A DNA stretch of 64,000 bases from Candidatus Chloroploca sp. Khr17 (lineage in GTDB: Bacteria; Chloroflexota; Chloroflexia; Chloroflexales; Chloroflexaceae), in NCBI RefSeq assembly GCF_004138165.1, contig NZ_RYFF01000033.1, forward strand, positions 1 through 64,000, read 5' to 3'. A program made the position numbers and the translations under genes. The notes beneath the pieces are model-generated. The model was not told where the DNA came from and did no database searches. It saw only the letters and a program-made list of their open reading frames with translations. Below are positions 50,101 to 58,940 of the stretch, in pieces (position 1 is the first letter of the stretch; each line of letters begins with the position of its first letter).

Positions 50101-53100
50101 AAGCATGACTTGCCCCCGACCCCGCTCTATGAGCGGATCAAGGCGCTACGTATCCCGCTGACGCAGGACGAGCCCGACCTATTGTATAAGTTACTGCGCC
50201 AACCAGGCACGCTCACACTGCATGGCAGCGAACTCGATCAGTGCTTGCCGCCGCTCCTGCTCGACGTGCTGACGCCTCGTGGCCCGACTGCCATTGCCCC
50301 GCTCTTTGTCGGTGAGAAGATCCAGGGCATGGTCATCGTTGATAACGCTTTCACCCAGGCGACCATTACCAAAGATGATCGTGAGGCTTTGCTGACCTTT
50401 GCGCACACCCTCGCGGTCGCGCTCAAAAATCAGCATCTGGTCAGCCAGTATGAAGCAACGCAGCACTACCTCCATACACTGCTGGCCGACAACCAGCAAT
50501 TCACTGCCGAAGGCGGGGAGACGCCAGAACCAGAACAGGTGCTGAATACAGCTGTGCATCAGATCGGTGCGGCCGTTGAGGCGCTATGGGTGAGCATTAT
50601 CCTGATCAATGATCGGGGTGAAGTGACGCGTGCTATCTCTACCCGCGACGGCATCTTTGAAGCCCAGGCGATCGTACGGCCCCACGGGATCTCGATGGCA
50701 GTGCTGCAAAGTGGCGAGCCACAAATCTTTGATCCAACCAGCCAGTATCAAGATCGCCTGCAAAGTGTTATCTTCAAACGCAACGTCGGTGCCGCCGCCT
50801 GTCTCCCCTTCATCACGGGCGAACGGCACCTGGGGGTGCTCTGGATCCATTGGCGTGAGGCGCACCCAAACATGCCCGCCGAGCTTGAAGCGGTGCGCCT
50901 CTATCTCAATCAGGTGGCGCCCACCTATCAGCACGCCGTGCAAGTCAGGGTGCTTGAGCAGATTCGTCATGCCGGCGAAGACATCGGTCGGGCCACAAGT
51001 TGGCATGATGTGCTCGAGCAAATTGCCCGCCACGGGTGCTTGCTCCTGCGGGGTACCGCAGCGATCGTCTGGGCCTACAATGCCGCCAACGGGCAGATCG
51101 AACCGGCTCGCTCGGCTGGCTACCAACTGGCCCGCGATGATTGGCATCGCCTCAAGTTGCAACCCGCGACCAGCGATCGCCTGTTAGACCAGGCCGTTAG
51201 TCGAGGATGGTACACCGAATCGGATCTCCGCGGCCCTCTGGCAAGCATCGCTCCGGATCAACCAATGGCCTTGTTGCTTGCGCAAACCAGTGCACGCGCA
51301 CTGCAACTCGTCGCCCTCCAACATCAAGGCGCTGTGCTCGGCATCCTGGCCGTCATCTATAAACGCCCGCAACGCTTCGCCACTGAAGATCGTAATACCG
51401 CCAGCCTCTTTGCCAATCTGGCCGCTATGGTGCTCAGCAAAGCTACCCTCTTTGATCAGTTCATGCTTGCCGAGCGCCGCCTCAAGACCGCCCAAGAGAC
51501 GATGCGCCTCGTGAGCAGTGCCAGTATGCTGGAATATCCAGCCGAGGGTCTCTCCGCGATCGTCGAGGGCGTCAGGGCGTTGCTCAATGCTGATACGGCC
51601 GTTATCTATGTCTGCGACGCCGACCAACGCCACCTGACGTATCCACCGGTGGCAAGCGGGGTGCTCGATCCGCGCAGTGTGGATCAGAAAGTACGCGTGC
51701 TGCGCGAGTCACTCGTGGCGCAGGTGATCCACCACGATGGCGTCGTGATGGTTGAAGACGTCAGCAGCGACCCCCGCTTTAGTATCTCCCATTTTGTGCG
51801 CCGCGAAGAGATTGTCGCGACGATGGCAACTCCGCTGATCTGTGGCACCATGCGCGTCGGGGCGCTCTTTGTGAGTTACCGCAAGCCACACCCGTTTAGC
51901 GCCGAAGAGCTGGAGCATCTGACCCTGCTCGCCAACCAAGCAGCTATTGCGATCCGAAGTGATCAGTGTTATCGTGAACGTGAGCGCCAACGCTCAACCT
52001 TTGAAGCTCTGCGCCAGGCTGGCCATGCCGTCGCTGACTCGCTTGTCCACACCACACCCAACCCGGCCTCGCTGCAACTGACGCTCGACTGTATCGCCGA
52101 ACAATCGCTCTTGCTGATCTCGCCCGAAGTCCGTGACCGGAGTTTCAGCCACCTGGCGATGGTCGAAGGCAATTATCTACGGTTTACTGCGGCCCATCCC
52201 GGAAGCTATCTGGAGCAACTGCACCATCAGGTTGGCAAGATTGATCTGGCTGGGCCGCACATTGGGATCACGGGACGCGCCGTGCAACGCAAAGAGGTGA
52301 TTCGCATTGATCATGTTCAGTATGATGCCGATTATCTGCGCTACGATCCCGCCGTGACCTCAGAATTGGCTGTGCCAATCAAATTGGGCAACCAGGTCTT
52401 CGGGGTGATCAACCTCGAACATCCCAGTGAGGCCGCCTTCGATGAGGAAGATGAGCACGCGTTGCAGTTGCTGGCCGATTATGCCGCCACTGCCTTGCAA
52501 CACAATCGCCTCTATGCGTGTCTCGAATTGGTACAAGAGATGGGCCGTCGGGTCGCGATGAACCAGCCGATTGACCTCTTCCTCCACCAGCTCTGCCATC
52601 GCCTCGCAACCGATATCTTCCGCGGGTGTCTGGTTTCCGTTCGCCTGGCCGCTCGCCACAATCATGAACGCCCAGTGCTGACCTTCAAACCAAGCTGGAG
52701 TTCCCCCCACAGCCACGGGGGACAGATCACCCAAGCCTTTGGCGAAGGTATCTGTGGGTATGTGGCCGCGCACCGCCGTGTCGTCAACTGCCCCGACGTC
52801 CATCAACTTGAAGGTGAACCAGGCTATCTCGACCTCGTACCTGACAAGCCCTTCCGCACGGTCTCAGAGCTCTGTGTACCTATTACATGGGGCAACGAGC
52901 AAGAAGATATGCTGGGCGTGCTTGATGTGCAAAGCCCGCGGCGGGCCGCCTTTGCCCACGATGATGAACAATTGCTCGGCATTATCGCCGGGCAGATTGC
53001 GTCAGCGCTGCACAACGCCGACCATATCGAGGCCCTCTCTTCGATGCGAGGCATCGTCGGCGGGCGCACCAGCCTTGAATGGATGCGGACAATGGTCAAT

Positions 53101-53751
53101 GTCTGGCGCCACGAAATTGAAGATTATGCCCAGAATATCCGCAACCAGGTGCTGATGGCCGCAATGCGGCCCCCCGCAGACCAGTCGTTCGAGCAGTGGA
53201 TTAAGGTGCGTCTCGGTGAAATTGATATCAATGCCCGCCGGATCCTTGATCGCTCACTGACCCCGGCCCTCAAAGCCGACGAAGGCGTGCAAACAACCCC
53301 GCTTGATGATTTTGTCCGTCGCTGTGTCACCAAGCTCTGGATTCTTGAACGGTACACCGCAACCATTGCTTCACCACAACTTGATCTGCATGCCCAAGTA
53401 AGTGTGCAAGTGAATCAGGAACTCTTGCGCATTGCGATCGAAATGCTGATCCGTAATGCTATTCACGCGATGCGTGAGGCCTCCACGCGCCATCTACGCC
53501 TAGCGACCCAGCGCATCGATCGGCATGTCCAGTTGACAGTCGAAGACAGTGGCCCCGGCATCCCACCAGCCATCCAGCCGCTCATCTTCAAAGAGCAGGT
53601 CTTGCGTCCCGAAGGAGGAAAAGTCGGCGGAACCGGGTTGATGATGGTACGGGCGATTATTGAGGCCTATGGAGGACGGGTTGATCTCGTCAAGACCGGG
53701 CCCGAGGGAACCACGATGATGCTTGAATTGCCCATCGAAGAGGGTACCTAA
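47194..53751 (+). CDS. Giant multi-GAF sensor histidine kinase
   Basis: A 2185-residue cytoplasmic kinase; start 47194 is chosen (an ATG at 47152 is in frame but has no better signal). I count about ten GAF-like domains, with a PAS-like domain third (~residues 425-520, AQAPGAMLLTDHTGKVVAAS). GAF ends are recognisable by repeats such as GSFSLDAIEHPYTFTEEDIEL, GVLFVDAERGRVFTTQDAS and GVINLEHPSEAAFDEEDEHAL. The C-terminus is a histidine kinase: the phospho-acceptor is probably His in NVWRHEIEDYAQ, N-box EMLIRNAIHAM, G1 VEDSGPGIPP, G2 GGTGLMMVRAII. No membrane segment is present. Such stacks may sense several small ligands or integrate protein partners. The response regulator 100 bases downstream is its likely partner. 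Confidence 0.88.
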   Translation: MKRSEHVLISIEAAASEINKTTNLDQVLLQICQVAVQLFDIDHSGLVLFDKDGDSGKVVAEFPDLGTLGTRIPVRGIPAEERLIYQQEPILLNAVPETPAAELGPVAQTFASFAIRAILVVPVVSEGRVIGSFSLDAIEHPYTFTEEDIELCRIFAANIATALAKARLVREAQEHEKQVVMLRTMANTLTAEYDQRQLLDLILMQAAQQLHAHGGGIYVYDARQQAFLLGSVYGHVDHPLALHVAQHEGIVGMLVAQELPFLIVSDYANWAERVSTYHDVSPFEAVIAVPIRWQMQPVGVLFVDAERGRVFTTQDASLLRVFADYAALALGNALLHHTREVAAAQLERVLTGLETLVQTMRGPNLDEQVQSIANQLATPPPLPEPPFPLPKQRDDDPQLTRRINQLFANVRTTLIRPTAPPPQATPDPGWPSLIAQAPGAMLLTDHTGKVVAASPCAATLLGYPAAMLPEQTLGSLMVEPQALPRLLGALISNPKACLVEEVGLATAHHQVLLVKLRARQCYLPGEDQDGIVLTFEALPHLPVAQTHHALLAQASKMLTLADGLPEALRSLGDELVKRLSLTCCRIYLADTAEQLVLQSSQAVSGLAWHPGLGKTMVISAWPELASAMQQTGSTVINQPQAWGLQTGLPSSVRSVVLMPLRHRDRLVGLLELGRGVATTRSDFVEEDCALIEDLATHTAPLIDRMRQQELNEYYQNRLDQMERAVRTLRADHDTSQLRNEILRLAVDMLRQTMGVFYLVRPHLGEVEIAHVYGLPEALLGYVHQASIGLVGPVVQTCSSLVGFSVADDPADPLALYRWHNAYAAPIECGGELVGVVLVGGVRRDTARREIDLTVLNRFVWQAAAVLQTAQLSGREQRVVLRMALLGQLSRFCQETTSKDLMVHAFLTAITAGYGLRFNRGIVFLLNERQDYLIGHMGIGHMSLEQANEDWATLEQDGMTTFQTYLEHLSKHDLPPTPLYERIKALRIPLTQDEPDLLYKLLRQPGTLTLHGSELDQCLPPLLLDVLTPRGPTAIAPLFVGEKIQGMVIVDNAFTQATITKDDREALLTFAHTLAVALKNQHLVSQYEATQHYLHTLLADNQQFTAEGGETPEPEQVLNTAVHQIGAAVEALWVSIILINDRGEVTRAISTRDGIFEAQAIVRPHGISMAVLQSGEPQIFDPTSQYQDRLQSVIFKRNVGAAACLPFITGERHLGVLWIHWREAHPNMPAELEAVRLYLNQVAPTYQHAVQVRVLEQIRHAGEDIGRATSWHDVLEQIARHGCLLLRGTAAIVWAYNAANGQIEPARSAGYQLARDDWHRLKLQPATSDRLLDQAVSRGWYTESDLRGPLASIAPDQPMALLLAQTSARALQLVALQHQGAVLGILAVIYKRPQRFATEDRNTASLFANLAAMVLSKATLFDQFMLAERRLKTAQETMRLVSSASMLEYPAEGLSAIVEGVRALLNADTAVIYVCDADQRHLTYPPVASGVLDPRSVDQKVRVLRESLVAQVIHHDGVVMVEDVSSDPRFSISHFVRREEIVATMATPLICGTMRVGALFVSYRKPHPFSAEELEHLTLLANQAAIAIRSDQCYRERERQRSTFEALRQAGHAVADSLVHTTPNPASLQLTLDCIAEQSLLLISPEVRDRSFSHLAMVEGNYLRFTAAHPGSYLEQLHHQVGKIDLAGPHIGITGRAVQRKEVIRIDHVQYDADYLRYDPAVTSELAVPIKLGNQVFGVINLEHPSEAAFDEEDEHALQLLADYAATALQHNRLYACLELVQEMGRRVAMNQPIDLFLHQLCHRLATDIFRGCLVSVRLAARHNHERPVLTFKPSWSSPHSHGGQITQAFGEGICGYVAAHRRVVNCPDVHQLEGEPGYLDLVPDKPFRTVSELCVPITWGNEQEDMLGVLDVQSPRRAAFAHDDEQLLGIIAGQIASALHNADHIEALSSMRGIVGGRTSLEWMRTMVNVWRHEIEDYAQNIRNQVLMAAMRPPADQSFEQWIKVRLGEIDINARRILDRSLTPALKADEGVQTTPLDDFVRRCVTKLWILERYTATIASPQLDLHAQVSVQVNQELLRIAIEMLIRNAIHAMREASTRHLRLATQRIDRHVQLTVEDSGPGIPPAIQPLIFKEQVLRPEGGKVGGTGLMMVRAIIEAYGGRVDLVKTGPEGTTMMLELPIEEGT

Positions 53752-53853
53752 CCCCTGCCATGAGCTTTTGCCTACAATCAGCAATCTAAAATCAGCAATC
53801 TACAATGGTATGAAGCGCTACGATGGGCACTGCATCCTGACAGGGGAACGGTA

Positions 53854-55815
53854 ATGTCAAACTACAACCTTCTGCTTGTGGATGATGTGCCAGAAACGGT
53901 CAAGACCATCGGTGAGTTGCTTGCCCTGCACGGCTTTCACGTCTATACCGCGACGCATCCCGATGAGGCGCGGCAGATTGTTCAGACAAACCGCATTCAT
54001 TTGGTGTTGCTTGATCTCTGCCTGACCGGGGATGGCGATCCCTCGGACGGGGGGCTCGATCTGGCGCAAACGCTTGATAGCGCCATCCCCAAAATCATTA
54101 TTACCAAGTTCCCCTCCTTTGATACGCTCTACCGTACGCTCCCCGCTGCCGGCCAGAATGGGTTCATTGTTGATTATGTGCTCAAACAAGATGGGTTCGA
54201 GCATCTGCTCAGGCGCATCCAGGATGCCCTGGCGAAACATGCCCCGATTAACTGGCAATTGAAGATCCGCTTTAGCGAACGCTTCCCGGTCTGGCAACGC
54301 CTGTCCCTCGCCCGCCTGACCGAGTTGATTGTCCCTACGTCAGACGATCCCATGGTCGAGGCGCAAAAGATTGATGAGTTATTGCGCCTGCTCTTCCGCA
54401 AGCACGAAGAGATTACCATCGAACGGGTCGTCAGTGCAACGCCAAGGCGCGTCGCCCTTGAAGTGCGCGGCAATCATCCTGAACGCGGCCCTGGACACTA
54501 CCTGGTGGTCTATGGAAGCGAAGCGGATGTGGAAGGCTATGAACAACAACGCCAGCACTATGCCCCCAAAGATGGCGATGCCCGCGTCTTGAATAAAGAA
54601 TTCACTGCCCGCATCCCCGGATACACCGCCTATGCGTACCTACTCCACGGGCTGCGCCTCGCGTCGAGCGTATCGCTCCGTGAGTTCTACCACACCGCCG
54701 ACGCCGCAAGTATGACCGAGATGCTCGACGACCTGCTGCGCCATGTCGTCCAACCCTGGTCTGCGCGTGCGCCCATTGTGACCAATCCCAAAGAAGCAGC
54801 CGCTTTCTTTCGCTCGTGGCTGCACACCGACAGCCCAATTTCGGCAGAACGCCAGTTGCAACAGTGCATGACAACCCTCGCCCAGGCAACCCTGCGCCTG
54901 GGGGCCTTCCGCATCAATCTGGTCGGTCAGGCGATCGAGTTTCATCTGCCCGATGCCGAGCCCGCCGTGCGCCGCCTGGCCCTGCCAACCAATGCCCTGC
55001 GCGTCGAGTACCTGCTCTCGGGTGGCGAGCAACTGGTCGGCACCGTGAATGGGGCCGTTGACCTCGAAACGGTGCTGGTTGACCCCGAACGCAAAGGGTG
55101 TACCCTGATTGAATTTGCGCACGCGACGCGCGGTCCCCTCTGCGCCGATTATGCCTTGCTTGAACATAGTCTGCGCCTCCAACTCTCGTCCGCCGTCAGT
55201 CTCAGCACCCGGCTCAAATGCGAAACCGCGCTGCTCGCGCTGCCTAATCTCACCACACCTCCCGATATGACCGGGCTCGACCCCGAGGTACAAAAATTGA
55301 TGCGTGCAATTACCCGCGTGCGCTACCTCGCCGGAACCCACAGCCCTATCCGTGACTTGAAAGCCTATCACGCTAGCATCCTCTTCGCCGCACTGCGCCA
55401 TCTCCTTGCTACCCCCGTCGAAAATCAGGAAGATCCCGGCGTTCTGATCAAACTAGTGCATAGTCTGCTCTGTGCCGCCCTCATCTATGACGACCTGACC
55501 CGTGAACAAGAACATGTTACTGTTGATCAAAACCAGCGCAGCGTGACCATCCATGGCCGCGAAGTCACCCTTACCCCACAACTTTTGCGCCTCTTTACCT
55601 ACCTCTACGAACACCGTAACGAGGTCTGCACCAAAAAAGAGTTGCTGCGTGAAGCCCTCGAGATGCCAGATATTAAAACCTCAGCTGATGTGCAACGCAA
55701 CGAAAGTACCCTCCAGAATCTCATCTCGCGCCTACGTCAACTGATCGAACCCGATTTCCAACGCCCCATCTACCTCGAAACCGTCCGCTCAAGCGGCTAT
55801 CGCCTCAAACTCTAG
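53854..55815 (+). CDS. Response regulator with long middle domain and winged-helix output
   Basis: A 653-residue regulator. Residues ~1-130 are a receiver domain (NLLLVDDVPETVKTI; phospho-acceptor Asp in LVLLDLCLTGDGDPSDGGL; KQDGFEHLL in place of the KP motif). Residues ~150-530 form a middle domain resembling the inactive ternary-complex-associated domains (iTCAD/TCAD9-like) of Chloroflexota conflict/signalling proteins. The C-terminal ~95 residues are a winged-helix OmpR-type DNA-binding domain (VTIHGREVTLTPQLLRLFTYLYEHRNEVCTKKELLREAL; LISRLRQLIEPD; YLETVRSSGYRLKL). It follows the giant kinase directly and is probably its output. Target genes unknown; TCAD assignment is tentative. Confidence 0.82.
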   Translation: MSNYNLLLVDDVPETVKTIGELLALHGFHVYTATHPDEARQIVQTNRIHLVLLDLCLTGDGDPSDGGLDLAQTLDSAIPKIIITKFPSFDTLYRTLPAAGQNGFIVDYVLKQDGFEHLLRRIQDALAKHAPINWQLKIRFSERFPVWQRLSLARLTELIVPTSDDPMVEAQKIDELLRLLFRKHEEITIERVVSATPRRVALEVRGNHPERGPGHYLVVYGSEADVEGYEQQRQHYAPKDGDARVLNKEFTARIPGYTAYAYLLHGLRLASSVSLREFYHTADAASMTEMLDDLLRHVVQPWSARAPIVTNPKEAAAFFRSWLHTDSPISAERQLQQCMTTLAQATLRLGAFRINLVGQAIEFHLPDAEPAVRRLALPTNALRVEYLLSGGEQLVGTVNGAVDLETVLVDPERKGCTLIEFAHATRGPLCADYALLEHSLRLQLSSAVSLSTRLKCETALLALPNLTTPPDMTGLDPEVQKLMRAITRVRYLAGTHSPIRDLKAYHASILFAALRHLLATPVENQEDPGVLIKLVHSLLCAALIYDDLTREQEHVTVDQNQRSVTIHGREVTLTPQLLRLFTYLYEHRNEVCTKKELLREALEMPDIKTSADVQRNESTLQNLISRLRQLIEPDFQRPIYLETVRSSGYRLKL

Positions 55816-56140
55816 GCCAGCACCCCGCCAGGGCACCCGCCAGGGGTGCCCCTACACCGGCCCCGGCCCCGGCCCTGTACGGGCACCCCTGGCGGCGGCC
55901 CTCCCCTGGCGGCGGCCCTCCCCCCTGCGTGCCACCTGAGAGCGTCTTGTGAGTTTTTGCGTGAGAAAATCTCTGCCCTTGTGAGCATTACGATGGTAAA
56001 TCGTAGCAGCTTACGAGGGTATCTTTATCCCTATACGGTATGCTTAGACTAAGCCACAGATAGCCTTCAAAAGCATCGTGGCAACGAGAGTCAGGTTCGC
56101 ATGGCCGTGAAGTATCGGGAAGAGCAGAAAGGGGTACGCG
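55816..56140. other. GC-rich gap with short inverted repeats
   Basis: Just after the response-regulator gene, GGGCACCCGCCAGGGGTGCC and a later CGGGCACCCCTGGCGGCGG can pair. Two copies of CCCTGGCGGCGGCCCTCCC stand next to them. The remainder (55930-56140) is of ordinary composition; AAAGGGG before 56141 is a ribosome binding site. No gene or promoter is evident. Confidence 0.45.
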
Positions 56141-56617
56141 ATGCCAAGTCATAACCGTCACCCGAGTGTCACCTACGTGTTTCGTCGCTACCTGCCCTGG
56201 ATTGCCCTCACGATGATGATCTATGTCTCGTGTGCCGTCATCATCGTGAGCCTGGCCGTCGTGGTCAAACAGGTCGCCTTCGCAATGGTAGCCCTGATCC
56301 CGCTGGCCCTGGCGCTGCTCGCCTTGCTCCGCTATCGCACCGAAGCGGTCTGCATCCAGGGTGACCTGCTGATCTTGCGCTATGGGGTGCTGGCCGTGCG
56401 CACCTATAGCCTGCCGCTCTGGACGTGTACGCCCGATTATCACCAACAGCTTATGGGGCGGATGCTCGATTATGGCACGATCCGCGTCGGGGCAGGCGCA
56501 AGCCCGCTGACCATGCATCAACTCGCGGACTTTACCCGGCTGCGTACGCTGATTATGTCACGCCAGTCCGCGATGATGTCAACGCAAACCCAACGACGGG
56601 TCCTGATGATTACGTGA
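56141..56617 (+). CDS. PH-domain-like (DUF304) membrane protein
   Basis: A 158-residue protein with two membrane helices (LPWIALTMMIYVSCAVIIVSLAVVV and AFAMVALIPLALALLALL, residues ~18-65). A cytoplasmic bacterial PH-like domain follows (EAVCIQGDLLILRYGVLAVRTYSLPL ... GTIRVGAGASPLTMHQLADFTRLRTLI). In this family the PH part acts as an adaptor at the membrane. The gene precedes the kinase-like gene by 29 bases and both appear co-transcribed, so it may anchor or regulate that kinase. The AAAGGGG ribosome binding site is well placed. Confidence 0.75.
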   Translation: MPSHNRHPSVTYVFRRYLPWIALTMMIYVSCAVIIVSLAVVVKQVAFAMVALIPLALALLALLRYRTEAVCIQGDLLILRYGVLAVRTYSLPLWTCTPDYHQQLMGRMLDYGTIRVGAGASPLTMHQLADFTRLRTLIMSRQSAMMSTQTQRRVLMIT

Positions 56618-56646
56618 CCTCAAGACAACAGAAAGGGGGTAGAGCT

Positions 56647-57576
56647 GTGGAACAAGCACGCAAAACCGGCTTCTATACCAACGAACGCCCCCTTGATCTG
56701 ATGATTGGCGGACGCTTTATCCTTCAGGCGCAACTCGCACGGACAGCAATGAGTCACGTTTTTCGCGCCTACGATTGTCACACTGGTACCGTCTGTGTCG
56801 TCAAAAGCCTCGCGCCCACCGCGCGAGGCTTGGCCCCCGATGATGCGTTGCTCGCTTTCCTCCGCGAGGCGGCAACGCTCGCCCAGCTTGACGGGCCTTT
56901 TCCCAGGCTCGTCACCGTCAACCGTGAACAGTCGAACTGGTATATGGTGCAAACCTATATCGAAGGCCAGACGCTTGACGCTATCCTTGAGGGTACAGCG
57001 CTCACCGAAGCCCGGGCCCTCACCATCGCCGCGTCGCTGATCCAGGCGCTCAGCTTCGTCCATCAGGCCAATCTGGTCTACGGCGACCTCCATCCCGGCA
57101 ATGTGATGGTCCAGGCTGATGGCAGCGTGATCTTGCTCGATATGGGCCTCGCCCGCCCATGTGCCAGCGACCCACCCGAGTTGCGCGGCATCGGCACACC
57201 CGGCTATGCCGCCCCCGAACAGTACGCCGGGTTGCCTCTCGACCAATCGAGTGACATCTATGCCTTGAGCCTGGTGCTAACCGATCTCTTTGCCCACCTG
57301 AATCTGCCCGAGGTCGTGCAGGTCGTCCTGGCCCAGGCCCAGGAACCATTGCAAGCCAGACGCCGGGTAGGGCTCGCCGATCTCCGCCGGGCGGTCGCTA
57401 TCGCCCAACGCACCCGTCGCCACCGTGCGCAACCAGTGCCAACCCTGCCAGCCGTCAATCTGCACACCGCTCGGCGGCAACGCGCTCAACAAGCCCTTAT
57501 CATCGGCCTCTGCATCATCACGCTGCTTGCCATCCTGGTGATCGGAGGACTAGCCCTGGGAGGAGTGCTGGCGTAG
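56647..57576 (+). CDS. Tail-anchored protein kinase-like protein
   Basis: A 309-residue Hanks-type kinase-like protein. GTG 56647 is chosen: AAAGGGGG lies upstream, and the longer frame would overlap the PH gene. The kinase fold runs ~17-250: CVVKSLAP holds the lysine, LVYGDLHPGNVM replaces the usual HRDLKPxN (the catalytic Asp and Asn are kept), and LLDMGLA replaces DFG (Asp kept). GIGTPGYAAPEQY is the activation segment. A membrane helix closes the protein (LIIGLCIITLLAILVIGGLAL, ~286-306). It is likely active, though the altered HRD motif makes that less certain. With the PH-domain protein it may form a membrane signalling pair. Confidence 0.82.
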   Translation: MEQARKTGFYTNERPLDLMIGGRFILQAQLARTAMSHVFRAYDCHTGTVCVVKSLAPTARGLAPDDALLAFLREAATLAQLDGPFPRLVTVNREQSNWYMVQTYIEGQTLDAILEGTALTEARALTIAASLIQALSFVHQANLVYGDLHPGNVMVQADGSVILLDMGLARPCASDPPELRGIGTPGYAAPEQYAGLPLDQSSDIYALSLVLTDLFAHLNLPEVVQVVLAQAQEPLQARRRVGLADLRRAVAIAQRTRRHRAQPVPTLPAVNLHTARRQRAQQALIIGLCIITLLAILVIGGLALGGVLA

Positions 57577-57591
57577 TAACGCGTAGGCATG

Positions 57592-57633
57592 CTTCGGCTG
57601 GCGAACGATGGCACCATCGTTCGCCAGCCGAAG
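57592..57633. terminator. Perfect 20-base-arm hairpin after the kinase gene
   Basis: Arms 57592-57611 and 57614-57633 are exact inverted repeats around a CA loop (CTTCGGCTGGCGAACGATGG). It sits 16 bases after the kinase stop and before the transporter promoter. It has no U-tract, yet position and stability suit a terminator. Confidence 0.55.
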
Positions 57634-57634
57634 G

Positions 57635-57699
57635 TTAATCAAGACTTAATCAAAGAAATACATCTCCTTAACACATCTGATCTACAAGCTCACTACAAT
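57635..57699 (+). promoter_or_regulatory. Phased-repeat promoter of the ABC transporter operon
   Basis: TTAATC at 57635, TTAATC at 57646 and TTAACA at 57668 are on an 11-base phase (0, 11, 33), like the direct repeats bound by PhoB/PhoP-type regulators. The -10-like TACAAT is at 57694-57699, with no proper -35 at 17 bases, as expected for an activator-dependent promoter. A small hairpin GGTGAG-GGAT-CTCACC (57705-57720) and the ribosome binding site TTAAGGAGAG follow. Confidence 0.5.
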
Positions 57700-57743
57700 T
57701 GCAAGGTGAGGGATCTCACCTGCATCCAAGTTAAGGAGAGCGT

Positions 57744-58925
57744 ATGAAAGCCGCCCGTTTCGCCCAAGGCCTGGCGTTGCTACTGATTGCTGCCATTATG
57801 CTGGTCGCCTGTGGTACACAAACTCCCGCTGCCCCTGCCGCCCCTACCGCTCCTGCCGCCCCTGCTGCGATTGACTGGAACACTATCACTTCAGCGGCTG
57901 AAGGTGGTGGGATGGAAGCTCTGATTGCGGCCGCCCAGGCCGAAGGCGAATTGAATGTGATCGCCTTGCCTGATGATTGGTGCAATTATGGCACCATGAT
58001 CTCGACTTTTAGCGAAAAGTATGGCATCAAGGTCAATTCAATCAACCCCGAAGCCGGTTCCGCTGATGAATTGCAGGCTGTCCGCGATAATCGCGAAAAC
58101 AAAGGCCCCCAGGCCCCCGATGTGCTTGACGTTGGCCCGGCTTTCGGCCCACTCGCCAAGGATGAAGGTCTGCTCTCACCGTATAAGGTCATGACCTGGG
58201 ATACCATTGATGGGCTCAAAGACCCCGATGGCTACTATTACACCGATTACAACGGCGTCATGGTCTTCGAGGTCAACCTGGATGTGATTCAAGATGTGCC
58301 CCAGGATTGGGCCGATTTGCTCGATCCGAAATATGAGGGCGAGGTAGCGCTCGCTGGCGATCCTCGCGCCTCCAACCAGGCCGCCCAGACGGTCTATGCC
58401 GCAGCGCTTGCCAATGGCGGTTCGCTCGATAATATCGAGCCTGGTCTGGAGTTTTTCAAGGCGTTGAATGCCAATGGCAACCTGCTGCCCCTGATCGCGA
58501 ATACTGGCTCGATTGCCAAGGGCGAAACACCAATCACGTTCCAGTGGAATTACCTGGCCCTCGCCAATGCCGAGTCCTTTAACGGCAATCCACCCCTCGA
58601 AATCATCTATCCGGCGTCGGTCAACTGGGGCGGTTTCTATCTCCAGGCGATCAGCGCCTATGCACCCCACCCAGCGGCGGCCCGCCTCTGGCAAGAGTTT
58701 CTCTACTCGGATGAAGGCCATACGATCTGGATGCAGGGCTACTGCGCCCCCGCACGCCTTGCCGATATGGTCGAACGTGGGGTCGTACCCGATGACCTCA
58801 AAGCGAAGTTGCCCGACCCCGCGATCATTAGTAGCGCTGTGGTGCCCAATGCCGACCAGTTGAGCGCTGCCCGTGAGTTGATCAAGACCCAGTGGGATAG
58901 CGTTGTCGGTCTCGATATCAAGTAG
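57744..58925 (+). CDS. ABC transporter substrate-binding lipoprotein
   Basis: A 393-residue lipoprotein. LLLIAAIMLVACGTQ is a lipobox (Cys about residue 23) followed by an Ala/Pro spacer. The mature part is a type-2 periplasmic-binding fold of the extracellular solute-binding family 1 (GELNVIALPDDWCNYGTMISTFSEKYGIKV; DVLDVGPAFGPLAKDEGLLSPY; YYTDYNGVMVFEVN). Together with two permeases and an ATPase it forms an importer in the polyamine/ferric-iron/2-aminoethylphosphonate group (PotD/FbpA/PhnS relatives); the ligand cannot be chosen from sequence. It is the first gene of a four-gene operon behind the phased-repeat promoter, and is separated from the first permease by a stable hairpin. Confidence 0.85.
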   Translation: MKAARFAQGLALLLIAAIMLVACGTQTPAAPAAPTAPAAPAAIDWNTITSAAEGGGMEALIAAAQAEGELNVIALPDDWCNYGTMISTFSEKYGIKVNSINPEAGSADELQAVRDNRENKGPQAPDVLDVGPAFGPLAKDEGLLSPYKVMTWDTIDGLKDPDGYYYTDYNGVMVFEVNLDVIQDVPQDWADLLDPKYEGEVALAGDPRASNQAAQTVYAAALANGGSLDNIEPGLEFFKALNANGNLLPLIANTGSIAKGETPITFQWNYLALANAESFNGNPPLEIIYPASVNWGGFYLQAISAYAPHPAAARLWQEFLYSDEGHTIWMQGYCAPARLADMVERGVVPDDLKAKLPDPAIISSAVVPNADQLSAARELIKTQWDSVVGLDIK

Positions 58926-58940
58926 ATCGTGTTCGTAAGC

